NCBI RefSeq assembly: GCF_028621715.1
Contig: NZ_CP117466.1
Location: 2,988,501-3,052,500 of the forward strand
Source of the DNA: Paracoccus marcusii
GTDB taxonomy: Bacteria > Pseudomonadota > Alphaproteobacteria > Rhodobacterales > Rhodobacteraceae
Reading direction: 5' to 3'
Length of the DNA stretch: 64,000 bases
A program made the position numbers and the translations under genes. The notes under the pieces were generated by a model. That model had not been told where the DNA came from, ran no database searches, and saw only the letters and a program-made list of their open reading frames with translations. This document shows, in pieces, positions 54,068-63,327 of the stretch; positions within the stretch are counted from its first letter, which is position 1, and each line of letters starts with the position of its first letter.

Positions 54068-54334
54068 TCAGGTGCGGGTGTCGGTATGCGGCGTCACGTC
54101 GCGTGCATCGGTGCCCGGGACGGTGTGGACCGGTGCGACAGGCTGGGTCGGGGTGTCCAGGCTTGCCGCAGGCTTGTCGGCGGTCTGTTCGGCGGAAGGA
54201 TCGTTCAGGCCCTTCTTGAAGGCGGTGATTCCCTTGCCGAATTCGCCCATCAGGGACGAAACCTTGCCGCGTCCGAACAGGACGAGGACGACGATGGCGA
54301 TGACCAGAAGGGCCATGGGGGACGGTGCGTGCAT
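54068..54334 (-). CDS. tatA: Twin-arginine translocase subunit TatA
   Basis: 88 residues: one membrane helix (MALLVIAIVVLVLFGRGKVS), the FGRGK hinge, an amphipathic helix (SSLMGEFGKGITAFKKGL) and an unstructured polar tail. Forms the translocation pore. GGAGAACTGAA precedes ATG 54334. First gene of tatABC-DUF815. A short inverted repeat TCAGG...CCTGA lies about 20 bases upstream. Confidence 0.95.
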   Translation of the reverse strand: MHAPSPMALLVIAIVVLVLFGRGKVSSLMGEFGKGITAFKKGLNDPSAEQTADKPAASLDTPTQPVAPVHTVPGTDARDVTPHTDTRT

Positions 54335-54529
54335 TTCAGTTCTCCGTACCGGTGTCAGGCCGTTGACCTGATTTCAAGGACTGCAACCAACTATAGGCCC
54401 AGTCCGTAGCCGTTGAAAGCCCACCCGGCGCGATAAAGCCCCGCCCCCCTCCGGCGCAGCCTGCGATGACGCGATTTTGACGGCGCGTCCCGGCTTGGCA
54501 GGGGCGGCGCGGCACGCGATAAGGGCCGC

Positions 54530-55150
54530 ATGGACCTGCAGCTGTACCTGACCGCCTTCGTCACCCTGTTCGTGGTCATCGACCCGATCGGCCTGGCCCC
54601 GATCTTCATCGCACTGACCCCCGGCCAGTCGGGGGCGGAACGCCGCCGCATCGGCGCGCGGTCGCTGGTCATCGCCGCCGTCCTGCTGACGCTGTTCGGC
54701 CTGACGGGCGATGCGATCCTGTCGGCGATCGGCATCTCGATCTCGGCCTTCCGCATCGCGGGGGGGCTGCTGCTGTTCCTGACCGCGCTGGACATGCTGT
54801 TCGAACGCCGCACCGAACGCCGCGAGGGCCAAGCCGACGGAGACCAGCCCAGCCACGACCCCTCGGTCTTTCCGCTGGCCATGCCGCTGCTGGCGGGGCC
54901 CGGCGCGCTGGCCACCATGATCCTGCTGGTCGGAGAGAACCAGGGCGTGGGTCATGTCGTCATGGTCCACCTGATGATGCTGATCGTGCTGGGCATCTGC
55001 ATGGTGCTGTTCGCGCTGGCGACGCCCCTGGCGCGCGCGCTTGGGCGCACGGGGGTGATGGTCGTCACCCGGCTGCTGGGCATGCTGCTGGCGGCGTTGT
55101 CGGTGCAGTTCGTGATCGACGGGCTGCGCGGATCGGGCCTGTTCGGGTGA
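54530..55150 (+). CDS. MarC-family membrane protein
   Basis: 206 residues with six membrane helices. Family blocks: LTAFVTLFVVIDPIGLAPIF, the second-repeat SAFRIAGGLLLFLTALDMLF, PLAMPLLAGPGALATMILLV. MarC proteins (UPF0056) have no firm function; the name comes from a neighbour of the mar operon. Its stop overlaps the next GTG start. Confidence 0.94.
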   Translation: MDLQLYLTAFVTLFVVIDPIGLAPIFIALTPGQSGAERRRIGARSLVIAAVLLTLFGLTGDAILSAIGISISAFRIAGGLLLFLTALDMLFERRTERREGQADGDQPSHDPSVFPLAMPLLAGPGALATMILLVGENQGVGHVVMVHLMMLIVLGICMVLFALATPLARALGRTGVMVVTRLLGMLLAALSVQFVIDGLRGSGLFG

Positions 55151-55719
55151 GCGGCGACGACATCGCCCGCCTGGCCTTCTATGCGATACTGCTGGTCGTG
55201 ATCGGCGGCGCGATGGTGTTCGAATTCGCGGGCCGGGGCGGCCGCGCCCTGCGCGCGCTGCTGATGTGGGCGGTGATCATCGCCGGTCTGGCCGCCGGAT
55301 ACGACTGGTGGCAGCAGACCTATGGCCCCCGCCAGCAGGTGCTGGAAAACGGCGCCCGGATCGTGGTTCCCGCAGGCCCCGGCGGCCATTTCCACCTGGA
55401 AGCCGTGCTGAACGGCACGCCCATCGACTTCATCGTGGACACCGGCGCCACCAGCGTCGCGCTCAGCCGCGACGATGCGCGTGCGATCGGGCTGGACCCC
55501 GACACGCTGCGCTTTGGTGGCCAGGCGGTGACGGCCAACGGCCGCGTGGCGACGGCCCCCGTGACGATCGCCGAATTCGCCATCGGCGATGCGGTGGACC
55601 GCGACGTGCGCGCCGTGGTAATCGACAGCGCGCTGCAGGACAGCCTGCTGGGCATGTCCTATCTGCGCCGCTTTGCCCGCGTCAGCTTTGAAGGCGACCT
55701 GCTGATCCTGGAACGCTAG
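55147..55719 (+). CDS. TIGR02281-type retropepsin-like aspartic protease
   Basis: 190 residues from GTG 55147 overlapping the marC stop. Two N-terminal hydrophobic segments (RLAFYAILLVVIGGAMVFEF and ALRALLMWAVIIAGLAAGYD) anchor it in the membrane. The protease domain has DFIVDTGATSVALSRDDARA with the catalytic Asp-Thr-Gly and the flap/strand VNGRVATAPVTIAEFAIGD-like region, ending in LLGMSYLRRFARVSFEGDLL. A single Asp motif means it acts as a dimer. Ends four bases inside the convergent amidohydrolase gene. Confidence 0.9.
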   Translation: MSGDDIARLAFYAILLVVIGGAMVFEFAGRGGRALRALLMWAVIIAGLAAGYDWWQQTYGPRQQVLENGARIVVPAGPGGHFHLEAVLNGTPIDFIVDTGATSVALSRDDARAIGLDPDTLRFGGQAVTANGRVATAPVTIAEFAIGDAVDRDVRAVVIDSALQDSLLGMSYLRRFARVSFEGDLLILER

Positions 55720-56963
55720 CGCGGCATCGCGCCGGCCATCTGGCGGATGGTCGCAAAGATCACGTCGATGCCGCGCGCAAGCTGGGCATAGTCGGTCCAT
55801 TCCTCGGGCGCATGCGATATGCCGCCCCGGCTTGGCACGAAGATCAGCCCCGTGGGCGCGAAACCCGCCATGATCATCGCGTCATGGCCCGCGCCGCTGA
55901 CCATGACCCGATGCGACACGCCAAGCGCCTCGGCCTGCGCGGACAAGGCCGCGTGGATCTGACCCGACAGCGGCGTGGGCGCGGCATAAAGCTGTCGTTC
56001 CACCTGGGCGGTCAGGCCGTTGCCCTGCGCATGCGCCACGGCGCCCTGCACCATCTCGATCAGGCGCAGCACGTCCTCCTCGGCGGGGGCGCGCAGATCG
56101 ACGGTGAAGGTCACCAGATCGGGAATGACATTTGCACCACCGGGCAGCACCTCCATCTTGCCCACGGTCAGCACCGATTGCCGCCCCACCTGCCGCGCCA
56201 GATCGGGCAGCAGCGACAGGATGCCGACCGCACCGGTCAGCGCATCACGGCGCTGATCCATCGGCGTGGTGCCGGCATGGCCCGCCTGACCGCGCACGGT
56301 CACGCGCAGCTGCGCCAACCCCACGATGCGGTCGACGATGGCGATGTCCTGACCCTCGGTTTCCAGCACCGGGCCCTGTTCGATATGCAGTTCCAGAAAC
56401 GCATGCACCGATCCGGGCGCCAGGGCCGCCTGCCCCGCCCGTGCCGGGTCCAGTCCGTAATCGGTCATCGCCTGCGCGGCCGACACGCCCGCATCGTCGC
56501 GCAGGTCGTCCAGACCGGCCGGGTCCACCTGCCCGGTCAGCAGCCGCGATCCGAACAGGCCGCCGCCGAAGCGGGTGCCCTCTTCCTCGATCAGGGCCAC
56601 CACCTCGATGGGGCGATCCGGCTGCAGGCCGAGGTCGCGGAACAGGAACGCGGTCTCGATCCCCGCCACGACGCCCGCAGGGCCGTCGAACCGCCCGCCA
56701 TTGGGCACCGAATCCAAATGCGATCCGACCAGGATCGGCGCCAGATCCGGGCGCCTGCCCTCCAGCCGGCCAAAGACGTTGCCGACGGCGTCCTCTCGGA
56801 CCTCCAGCCCGGCCTCGACCATCTGGCCCGCCACGAAATCGCGCGCGGCGCGGTATTCGGGGCTGTAGGTCAGCCGGGTCGTACCCCTGCCGGGGGTTGC
56901 GTTGAAACGGTCGATGCCCTCGATCAGCGCCTCGATCCGGCGTGCATCCGCAAATCCTGTCAT
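55716..56963 (-). CDS. M20-family Zn-dependent amidohydrolase (carbamoyl-amino-acid/allantoate type)
   Basis: 415 residues. Metal site VGSHLDSVPNGGRFDGPAGV and EEEGTRFGGGLFGSRLLTGQ, the LELHIEQGPVLETEG block, dimer-contact VTVRGQAGHAGTTPMDQRRD, and the late SGAGHDAMIMAGFAPTGLIF. These identify the AllC/HyuC/AtzF-type group that hydrolyses allantoate, ureidoglycine or N-carbamoyl-L-amino acids. Which substrate is used cannot be read here; the preTA genes far away in the window make beta-ureidopropionate conceivable. The ATG overlaps the transporter stop (ATGA). Confidence 0.92.
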   Translation of the reverse strand: MTGFADARRIEALIEGIDRFNATPGRGTTRLTYSPEYRAARDFVAGQMVEAGLEVREDAVGNVFGRLEGRRPDLAPILVGSHLDSVPNGGRFDGPAGVVAGIETAFLFRDLGLQPDRPIEVVALIEEEGTRFGGGLFGSRLLTGQVDPAGLDDLRDDAGVSAAQAMTDYGLDPARAGQAALAPGSVHAFLELHIEQGPVLETEGQDIAIVDRIVGLAQLRVTVRGQAGHAGTTPMDQRRDALTGAVGILSLLPDLARQVGRQSVLTVGKMEVLPGGANVIPDLVTFTVDLRAPAEEDVLRLIEMVQGAVAHAQGNGLTAQVERQLYAAPTPLSGQIHAALSAQAEALGVSHRVMVSGAGHDAMIMAGFAPTGLIFVPSRGGISHAPEEWTDYAQLARGIDVIFATIRQMAGAMPR

Positions 56964-58147
56964 CCGATCAGCCCCACGAACAAACCTGCCAGCACGACCG
57001 ACACCATCGTCACCGTGACAAAGCCCGCGACCAGCATCGGCGGCAGCAGATGCGCGGTCAATGCCTCGCGTTCGGCGGCATCGTCGGTCAGCGTGTCGAT
57101 GACGTCCTTGGTGATGATGTAATCGGCGGGAAACCCGTACAGCGCGGTCAGCGAGCAGGCAAAGGCCATTGCGGGCGTGATGCCCAGCAGACGCCCCACG
57201 ATCCAGGACGCGATGTACATCCCCACCAGCCCGATCGCGATGATGGTGACCAGCGGCACGGCCAGCTGGCCCAGCATCTCGGGCGTCGCGCGCTTCAGCC
57301 CGTCGAAGATGAAGACCATCAGGATCAGCACGGTGAAGCCGAAGGCATTGGCCTTGCGCAGCGGCTCACGCTCCAGGAACCCGACCGACGTCGCGATGAC
57401 GCCGAAGACCAGGCACAGCACGAAGGGGCTGATGGTGACGACCGGCGCGGCCAGTTCCGACAGGCCCCATGCCGCGAAGGCCACGACCCCAAGCCGCAGC
57501 ATCTTGAAGTAGACGGTGTCATAGGCGGCGGGCAGACGCGCGAACAGGCGCGGCGGTATCGGCGCATCGGCGCTGTCGGCCACCGGTGCCGCCCCCTGCC
57601 AGCGGCCCGCGCGGTGCAGGTCCAGAACGCGCCGCCCTTCGCGCTTCAGCATGATGGCGGTCAGCGGATAGCCCGCAAAGCCCTGCATCACATAGATCAG
57701 GATCGCCAGAACCGACAGCGCCTGCAGGCCCGCGTCCGCCGCCGCCTGCGACATGATCAGCGACGCCACCACCCCGCCGACCAGCGGCGGCGTCGCCACG
57801 ACCACCGTCTGCCAGTCCAGCAGCATCACGCCCAGGGTGAACAGCAGTGCCACGATGCCGCCGATTCCGGCCAACGCCACGACGACGGTGCGCCACTGCC
57901 GTGCCAGTTCGGCAAAGGACAGAAGCGTCCCCATATTGGTGATCAGCAGGTACATGGCCAGAAAGACGATCGGCGTCTGAAACCCCGCGACCTGGACGAT
58001 GTCCTCGGGGAAGAAGGTCCAGTAGCCCACCAGGAACAGGATCGCGCAGACGAAGACCGACGGCAGCCAGGACCGCGTCCGGGTCGAGACGACATCGCCG
58101 ATCCACAGGATCAGCGCCAAGATGGAGAAGGCCAGCAATTGCGGCAT
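56960..58147 (-). CDS. Multi-pass membrane transporter, family uncertain
   Basis: 395 residues with about 12 helices (for example LLAFSILALILWIGDVVSTR, FQTPIVFLAMYLLITNMGTL, VATPPLVGGVVASLIMSQAA). Two similar halves with Gly-rich kinks (GGVVASLIMSQAAADAG and SLTALYGFPADYIITKDVID) are seen, as in GltS-like or other elevator-type symporters. The link with the amidohydrolase (four-base overlap) suggests uptake of its substrate, for instance a ureide or carbamoyl compound. No family is assigned. Confidence 0.75.
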   Translation of the reverse strand: MPQLLAFSILALILWIGDVVSTRTRSWLPSVFVCAILFLVGYWTFFPEDIVQVAGFQTPIVFLAMYLLITNMGTLLSFAELARQWRTVVVALAGIGGIVALLFTLGVMLLDWQTVVVATPPLVGGVVASLIMSQAAADAGLQALSVLAILIYVMQGFAGYPLTAIMLKREGRRVLDLHRAGRWQGAAPVADSADAPIPPRLFARLPAAYDTVYFKMLRLGVVAFAAWGLSELAAPVVTISPFVLCLVFGVIATSVGFLEREPLRKANAFGFTVLILMVFIFDGLKRATPEMLGQLAVPLVTIIAIGLVGMYIASWIVGRLLGITPAMAFACSLTALYGFPADYIITKDVIDTLTDDAAEREALTAHLLPPMLVAGFVTVTMVSVVLAGLFVGLIG

Positions 58148-58230
58148 GGGTCCAAGCCTTTCGGATCAGGATCTGTCAAAGACCGGCCGCGTGACGCAAC
58201 AAACCCCGCGCGCCGGCCGTGATGCGCGTT

Positions 58231-58256
58231 ACAATTGATCCATCTGGATGTATTGT
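58231..58256. promoter_or_regulatory. 26-base palindrome between divergent transporter and MarR genes
   Basis: Arms ACAATTGATCCA and TGGATGTATTGT with a TC spacer; ten of twelve positions pair. It lies 84-109 bases upstream of the transporter start and 50-75 bases upstream of the MarR start, so one bound repressor could control both directions. The MarR-type protein at 58306 is the obvious candidate. Confidence 0.5.
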
Positions 58257-58305
58257 GCAACGGTCAATCGTCGCGTTCACGCGACGGCCACGACAGGAGG
58301 AGCCG

Positions 58306-58887
58306 ATGCAGACCGACGACCCTGATGCGATGCTGGCGCAGCTGCTGGACAGCGACCTGTCGGAGCTGCTGTCGATCAGCTATGTCGTGCTGGCCAACAA
58401 CCAGGTGACGAACCGCCATATCGAGCGTGTCCACGACATGCCCGTGCAATGCTGGTCCGCGCTGCTGGCGACGGTCAGCTTTCCGGGACTCCGGGCACGC
58501 GATCTGCTGCACCTGTTCCCGCGCCCGCAGAACACCGTCAGCCGCGCCCTGGCCCTGCTGGAGGCGCGCGGCCTGATCGAACAGCGTCCCTGCCCTCAGG
58601 ATGCGCGGGCCAAGCGGCTGTATCTGACCCAGAACGGGTCCGACCTGCTGGCCACGATCCGCCAGACCGCAAGGCTGCGTCAGGACGAGATATTCGGCGT
58701 GCTGGATGCCGGGGAACGGGCGACCTTTCTGGCATTGTGCCGAAAGATCGCCGCGGGACCACGGCTGGTGAGATCGCAGGTGATGCCCGATCAGGCCAGG
58801 CGGACCGGGATGCCCTTGGACGCCGGGGTGTCCGATGCCAGATCCCCGCGCGACAGCGGCGACAGCGGGTTCAGCTCCGGGAAGTAG
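58306..58887 (+). CDS. MarR-family regulator
   Basis: 193 residues. Winged helix at residues 25-150: LSISYVVLANNQVTNRHIER, QCWSALLATVSFPGLRARDL, FPRPQNTVSRALALLEARGL and IEQRPCPQDARAKRLYLTQN (wing). ATG 58306 follows AGGAGGAGCCG. The C-terminal about 40 residues beyond the usual end (QARRTGMPLDAGVSDARSPR) are low complexity and overlap the convergent molybdoenzyme gene by 97 bases, so the native stop may have been lost. Likely controls the divergent transporter/amidohydrolase unit. Confidence 0.88.
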   Translation: MQTDDPDAMLAQLLDSDLSELLSISYVVLANNQVTNRHIERVHDMPVQCWSALLATVSFPGLRARDLLHLFPRPQNTVSRALALLEARGLIEQRPCPQDARAKRLYLTQNGSDLLATIRQTARLRQDEIFGVLDAGERATFLALCRKIAAGPRLVRSQVMPDQARRTGMPLDAGVSDARSPRDSGDSGFSSGK

Positions 58888-61064
58888 CCGGCCAGACAGC
58901 CGCGCGGGATGTCATAGGGGATGACGCGCAGCCCCTGGACCCTCCGCGCGATCCCGTCCTCGGCGGCCGAGGTGAGGGTGATGCGCTGCTCCGCGGCCAG
59001 CCCCGCCGCCGCCATGTCGTCGGGCGACATCATGACCAGCATGCGGTCGCCCTCGATCCCGCGCAGGCGGTCGGACATGCCATAGACGGTGGTGTTGAAC
59101 TGATCATTCGACCGCAGCGTCATCAGGCGGTACACGCCTTCCTGCGCGCCAAGGCCGGTCGCGTCCAGATCGGCGGGTCGCGTGAACTGCGCGCGGCCGC
59201 TCTCGGTCTTCCAGACGCGGTTGCGGGCGGCGTTGTCGCGATAAAATCCGCCCGGCTGGTTCATGCGGGTCTCGAAATCGCGGAAATCATCGGGATAGAC
59301 CGCCTCGATCAACGCGCGGAGGCGGGCATGATCGCCTGCCCAATGCCTCCACGGCATCTTGGGGTTGGGGTCCAGGGTCGCGGCGGCCATCCGGGCGACG
59401 ATCTCGGTCTCGGACAGCAGATGCGGGCTGGCGGGCGTGCGATTGCCGATCGATCCGTGGATATGGCTGAAGCTGTCTTCGACCGAGACCTGCTGGTTGA
59501 CGCCACCCTGCATGTCCTGTTCGGCCCGGACCAGGCAGGGCAGGATCCAGGACGCCTGTCCCGGCATCAGGTGGGTGCGGTTCAGGCGCGTCGCCACGTG
59601 GACGGTCAACGGCATCGACCGCCAGGCGTCGGCCACGCGATCGGTGTCGGGCACCGCGCGCGCAAGGTTGCCGCCCAAGCCCACGAACCCTGTGGCCCGC
59701 CCTTCCAGCAGCGCCTCGACGAAGGCGGTGGTGTTCCACCCCTCCTCCATCGGCGGCTGCATGTCGAACAGCGCGCGCAGGCGGTCGTTCGGGACAAGGT
59801 CGGGCTTTTCGGTGATGCCGACGGTGCGCTGCCCCTGCACGTTGGAATGGCCGCGGACCGGGCTGCACCCTGCGCCCTTGCGCCCGATATTTCCGCGCAG
59901 CAGCAGCAGGTTGACCAGCGCCCCAATGGCGTCTGACCCATGAACATGTTGCGTCAGGCCCATGCCATAGACACCGATCACGGCACGCGACCGGGCATAG
60001 ATCGTACCGATCCCCTCCATCGCCGCGCGGGTCAGGCCGCTGACCTCCTCCAGTTCGGTCCAGTCGGTCGAATCGACCCAATCCATCCAGTCCTGCAACC
60101 CATGTGCATGCCTGTTTAGGAAGTCATGATCCAGCACGCCGCCCCGGCTGCGTTCCAACGCCAGCACATGCTTGGCGATACCGGTCAATGCGGCGATGTC
60201 GCCGCCCGCGCGCACCTGCAGATAGCGGTCGGCGATCTCGGTGGGTGCGCCCACGGTCATCTGCCACGGGCTTTGCGGGTTTGCGAATTCCAGCAGACCC
60301 TTCTCGCGCAGCGGGTTGATGGCGACGATGCAGCAGCCGCGCTTGGCCGCCTGCTGCAACGGGTGCAGCATGCGGGGGCTGTTCGTGCCGGGATTCTGGC
60401 CGATCTGCAGGATCATGTCGCAATGATCGAAATCCTCCAGCACGCAGGTGCCGACCGGCGATCCGACAACGGTCTTGAGCCCCACGGATGTCGTCTCATG
60501 GCACATGTTGGAGCTGTCGGGCAGGTTCACATGCCCATAAGCACGCGCATACAGCCCATAGAGGAACGACGCCTCCAGCCCCGCCTTGCCAGAGGCATAG
60601 AATGTCACGGTCTTGGGGTCCAGCGCACGCAGGCCCTGGCCGATCTCGGCAAAGGCCTCATCCCACGTGGTTTCCAGATAACGGTCGCTGGGCGCGTCAT
60701 AGCGCAGGGGGTGGGTCAGCCGTCCCGCCATCTCCAAGTCGTATTCGGACCAGGTGGCCAGTTCGGCCACCGTGTGATCCAGAAAGAAGTCGGGCCCGCA
60801 GCGTTCCGAGGTCAGGTCCCACAGCGTGGCCTTGGCGCCGTTCTCGCAGAATTCAACGACATGCGGGTTGGGCGGCTTGCCCCAGGCGCAGGACGCGCAC
60901 ATCATGCCGCCCGCCTTGTTCTGACCCCGCAAGGTTTCAAACGCGCCCGGCCCCGGCTTTGCGGCACGGGCCACCTGGGCCATCCCCTTCGCCGATCCCC
61001 ACCCCCCGACGGGGCCGTCATAGGAAAAAACGCGGTCGTCGGTGTTGGGCTGGTCGTCGGACAT
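58791..61064 (-). CDS. FdhF/YdeP-family molybdopterin oxidoreductase
   Basis: 757 residues. The N-terminal 4Fe-4S ligands are Cys56, Cys59 and Cys73 (MMCASCAWGKPPNPHVVEFC), followed by bis-MGD binding blocks: TVTFYASGKAGLEASFLYGL, DSSNMCHETTSVGLKTVVGS, DMILQIGQNPGTNSPRMLHP, GVYGMGLTQHVHGSDAIGAL, RGNIGRKGAGCSPVRGHSNV and QGQRTVGITEKPDL. This is the YdeP branch of the DMSO-reductase family, linked in E. coli to acid resistance; the substrate is unknown. No Tat leader, so cytoplasmic. AGGAG precedes ATG 61064. Adjacent to an aldehyde-oxidoreductase-like operon that also needs molybdenum cofactor. Confidence 0.92.
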   Translation of the reverse strand: MSDDQPNTDDRVFSYDGPVGGWGSAKGMAQVARAAKPGPGAFETLRGQNKAGGMMCASCAWGKPPNPHVVEFCENGAKATLWDLTSERCGPDFFLDHTVAELATWSEYDLEMAGRLTHPLRYDAPSDRYLETTWDEAFAEIGQGLRALDPKTVTFYASGKAGLEASFLYGLYARAYGHVNLPDSSNMCHETTSVGLKTVVGSPVGTCVLEDFDHCDMILQIGQNPGTNSPRMLHPLQQAAKRGCCIVAINPLREKGLLEFANPQSPWQMTVGAPTEIADRYLQVRAGGDIAALTGIAKHVLALERSRGGVLDHDFLNRHAHGLQDWMDWVDSTDWTELEEVSGLTRAAMEGIGTIYARSRAVIGVYGMGLTQHVHGSDAIGALVNLLLLRGNIGRKGAGCSPVRGHSNVQGQRTVGITEKPDLVPNDRLRALFDMQPPMEEGWNTTAFVEALLEGRATGFVGLGGNLARAVPDTDRVADAWRSMPLTVHVATRLNRTHLMPGQASWILPCLVRAEQDMQGGVNQQVSVEDSFSHIHGSIGNRTPASPHLLSETEIVARMAAATLDPNPKMPWRHWAGDHARLRALIEAVYPDDFRDFETRMNQPGGFYRDNAARNRVWKTESGRAQFTRPADLDATGLGAQEGVYRLMTLRSNDQFNTTVYGMSDRLRGIEGDRMLVMMSPDDMAAAGLAAEQRITLTSAAEDGIARRVQGLRVIPYDIPRGCLAGYFPELNPLSPLSRGDLASDTPASKGIPVRLA

Positions 61065-61114
61065 GTCGGGCTCCTGTCAGGGGTTCGGGGGCGGCGCACC
61101 GCCCCCGCATGCGA

Positions 61115-63325
61115 TCACGCCGCCGGGGCGAAGGGATCGGGCAGATGGACCAGCAGCTTGTCTGGCGTCATCGGGAAATCGTGCAGACGCACGCCGCAGG
61201 CATTGTAGATGGCATTCGCCACCGCCCCCGCCGCCCCGCAGATGCCCAGTTCGCCGACCCCCTTGGCCTGGATGGGCGATGCGTACGGATCGCGCTCCTC
61301 CAGCAGGATCACCTCCATGTCGGGAATGTCCGCATGGACCGGCACATGGTATTCGGCCAGATCGTGGTTCACCAGATGACCGTCGCGGCTGTCAAAGGAC
61401 AGCTCCTCGGTCAATGCGCTGCCGATGCCCCAGACCATGCCGCCCAGACATTGCGACCGCGCCGTCTTGGCGTTCAGCACCCGGCCAAAGCCGAATGCCC
61501 CGGTCATGCGGCGCAAACGCGTCTCTCCGGTGAAGGCATTGACCGCGACCTCGCAGAAGAAGGCGCCGTAGGTCGACTGGTTGACCTTCTCCATCAGCTT
61601 GCCCGGTTCGATCTTGCCGGTCCGCGTCAGATCCTCGGACAAAAGGTCGGTCACGGGACGCGGCTCGACGCCCTCGGCCCAGGCCTTGCCGTCCTGTAGC
61701 AGCAGGTCGTCGGACGCACAGCCAAGCGCCTGTGCCAAGGTTGCGCGGATCGCGTCGCACGCCAGGAACACCGCCGAACCTGTTGACGACGCGCCCCAGC
61801 TGCCCCCCGAACCGGCGCCGGACGGCAGGCGGCTGTCGCCCAGACGGACGGTAGTGCGCTCGATCGGCTGACCCAGCATCTCTGCAGCAACCTGACCCAG
61901 GATGGCATAGCTGCCGGTGCCGATATCGGTATGATCGGTCTCGACCACCACATGGCCATCGGCGGTCAGGGTCACGCGGGCCTCGGCCTTGGCCAGGATG
62001 TTCACGCGGGCGGCGGATGCCACGCCCATGCCGATCCACCATTCACCCTCGCGCCGCGCGCAGGGTGTGGCGTTGCGCTTGTCCCAGCCAAAAGCTGCAG
62101 CGCCGGCGTCCAGCGCCTCGACCAGTCTGCGCGAGGAATAGGGCGTACCCTCGCCCGGCACCTCGTCGGGCAGGTTGCGCTTGCGCAATTCGACCGGGTC
62201 GATGCCGGTGGCTTCGGCCAGTTCGTCCATTGCGACCTCAAGGGCCTGCATGCCGACGGCCTCGCCCGGCGCACGGACAGATCCGGCGGTCAGACGGGTG
62301 ATGTCGGATTTACGCACTGCCAAAAGGCGGTTCTCGCCGGCGTACAGGAATTCGGACGCCTGCGTCACCGGTTCAGAGAAGCTTTCTCCGGGCAGGTTCG
62401 ATACCAGTGCCTCATGGGCAAAGGCGGTCAGGCGACCGTCGGGGCCGCAGCCCAGACGGATGCGCTGTTCGGTTTCCGACCGGCGCATGATCGACTGGAA
62501 CACCTGCTGGCGGCTCATGACCACACGGACCGGGCGGCCCAGTTCCTTGGCGGCAATCGCCGCGGCGACCGCCTCGTGCGAGATGCCCAGCTTGGATCCA
62601 AACCCGCCGCCGACATAGGGCGACAGCAGATGCACGTGCTTGGGGTCGATCCCCAGGCTGTCGGCCAGCTCCGCGACGTTATAGGTTAGCATCTGCAGGC
62701 TGCCCCACAGCGTCAGATCCTTGCCGTTCCATTCCGCGACCGCCGCATGCGGCTCCATTGCGGCACTGGCATGGCCGGGGGTTGTGAAGGTCAGATCGAC
62801 GGAATGCGCGGCGTCGCGCATGGCCTTGTCCAGATCGCCCGCCTTGATCGGATCTGCGGCCGGTTCCGCATCTGCGGCATCCGGCAGGAACTGCGCGTCG
62901 CCGGACTGATCCTCGTATTCGATGTCCAGCGCCTTTGCGGCATTGGTCGCCTGCTCGAACGTCTCGGCGACGACCAGGGCCACCGGCTGCATCGGAAAGT
63001 CGACCTTCGAGACGTCCTGCTCGGGGGCCTCGCCCGCGGTGCCCTGCGCCGCGCGGCGCAGCATCCGTTCCGAGGAATAGACGCCCAGAACGCCGGGCAT
63101 CGCCATCACGACGTCGCGGTTGATCTTCCTGACCCGACCGGTGCTGATCGTCGCGCCGACCAGCACGCCCTCGGCGCAGTTCTCGCGTGCATATTCGGCG
63201 GCATAGGTCGCGGTGCCCGCCACCTTCAGCCGGCCTTCCGGCCGGTCCAGCGGCTTGCCGATCACCCCCTGGCGGGTGCGGTCCAGCATGTCGCGGGTGT
63301 CGGGGGTGTCATAGGTATCGCTCAT
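61115..63325 (-). CDS. Molybdopterin-binding subunit of a PaoC-like aldehyde oxidoreductase
   Basis: 736 residues, xanthine-oxidase family. Family blocks: GKPLDRPEGRLKVAGTATYA, AVAEWNGKDLTLWGSLQMLT, HVHLLSPYVGGGFGSKLGIS, VMSRQQVFQSIMRRSETEQR, GSVRAPGEAVGMQALEVAMD, SGAGSGGSWGASSTGSAVFL and the active-site GVGELGICGAAGAVANAIYN with the conserved Glu. Length matches PaoC/YagR. The start ATG 63325 has GGGGGA at good spacing; an ATG six bases upstream overlaps the FAD gene. Oxidises aromatic or other aldehydes in E. coli; substrate here unproven. Confidence 0.92.
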   Translation of the reverse strand: MSDTYDTPDTRDMLDRTRQGVIGKPLDRPEGRLKVAGTATYAAEYARENCAEGVLVGATISTGRVRKINRDVVMAMPGVLGVYSSERMLRRAAQGTAGEAPEQDVSKVDFPMQPVALVVAETFEQATNAAKALDIEYEDQSGDAQFLPDAADAEPAADPIKAGDLDKAMRDAAHSVDLTFTTPGHASAAMEPHAAVAEWNGKDLTLWGSLQMLTYNVAELADSLGIDPKHVHLLSPYVGGGFGSKLGISHEAVAAAIAAKELGRPVRVVMSRQQVFQSIMRRSETEQRIRLGCGPDGRLTAFAHEALVSNLPGESFSEPVTQASEFLYAGENRLLAVRKSDITRLTAGSVRAPGEAVGMQALEVAMDELAEATGIDPVELRKRNLPDEVPGEGTPYSSRRLVEALDAGAAAFGWDKRNATPCARREGEWWIGMGVASAARVNILAKAEARVTLTADGHVVVETDHTDIGTGSYAILGQVAAEMLGQPIERTTVRLGDSRLPSGAGSGGSWGASSTGSAVFLACDAIRATLAQALGCASDDLLLQDGKAWAEGVEPRPVTDLLSEDLTRTGKIEPGKLMEKVNQSTYGAFFCEVAVNAFTGETRLRRMTGAFGFGRVLNAKTARSQCLGGMVWGIGSALTEELSFDSRDGHLVNHDLAEYHVPVHADIPDMEVILLEERDPYASPIQAKGVGELGICGAAGAVANAIYNACGVRLHDFPMTPDKLLVHLPDPFAPAA

Positions 63326-63327
63326 CG

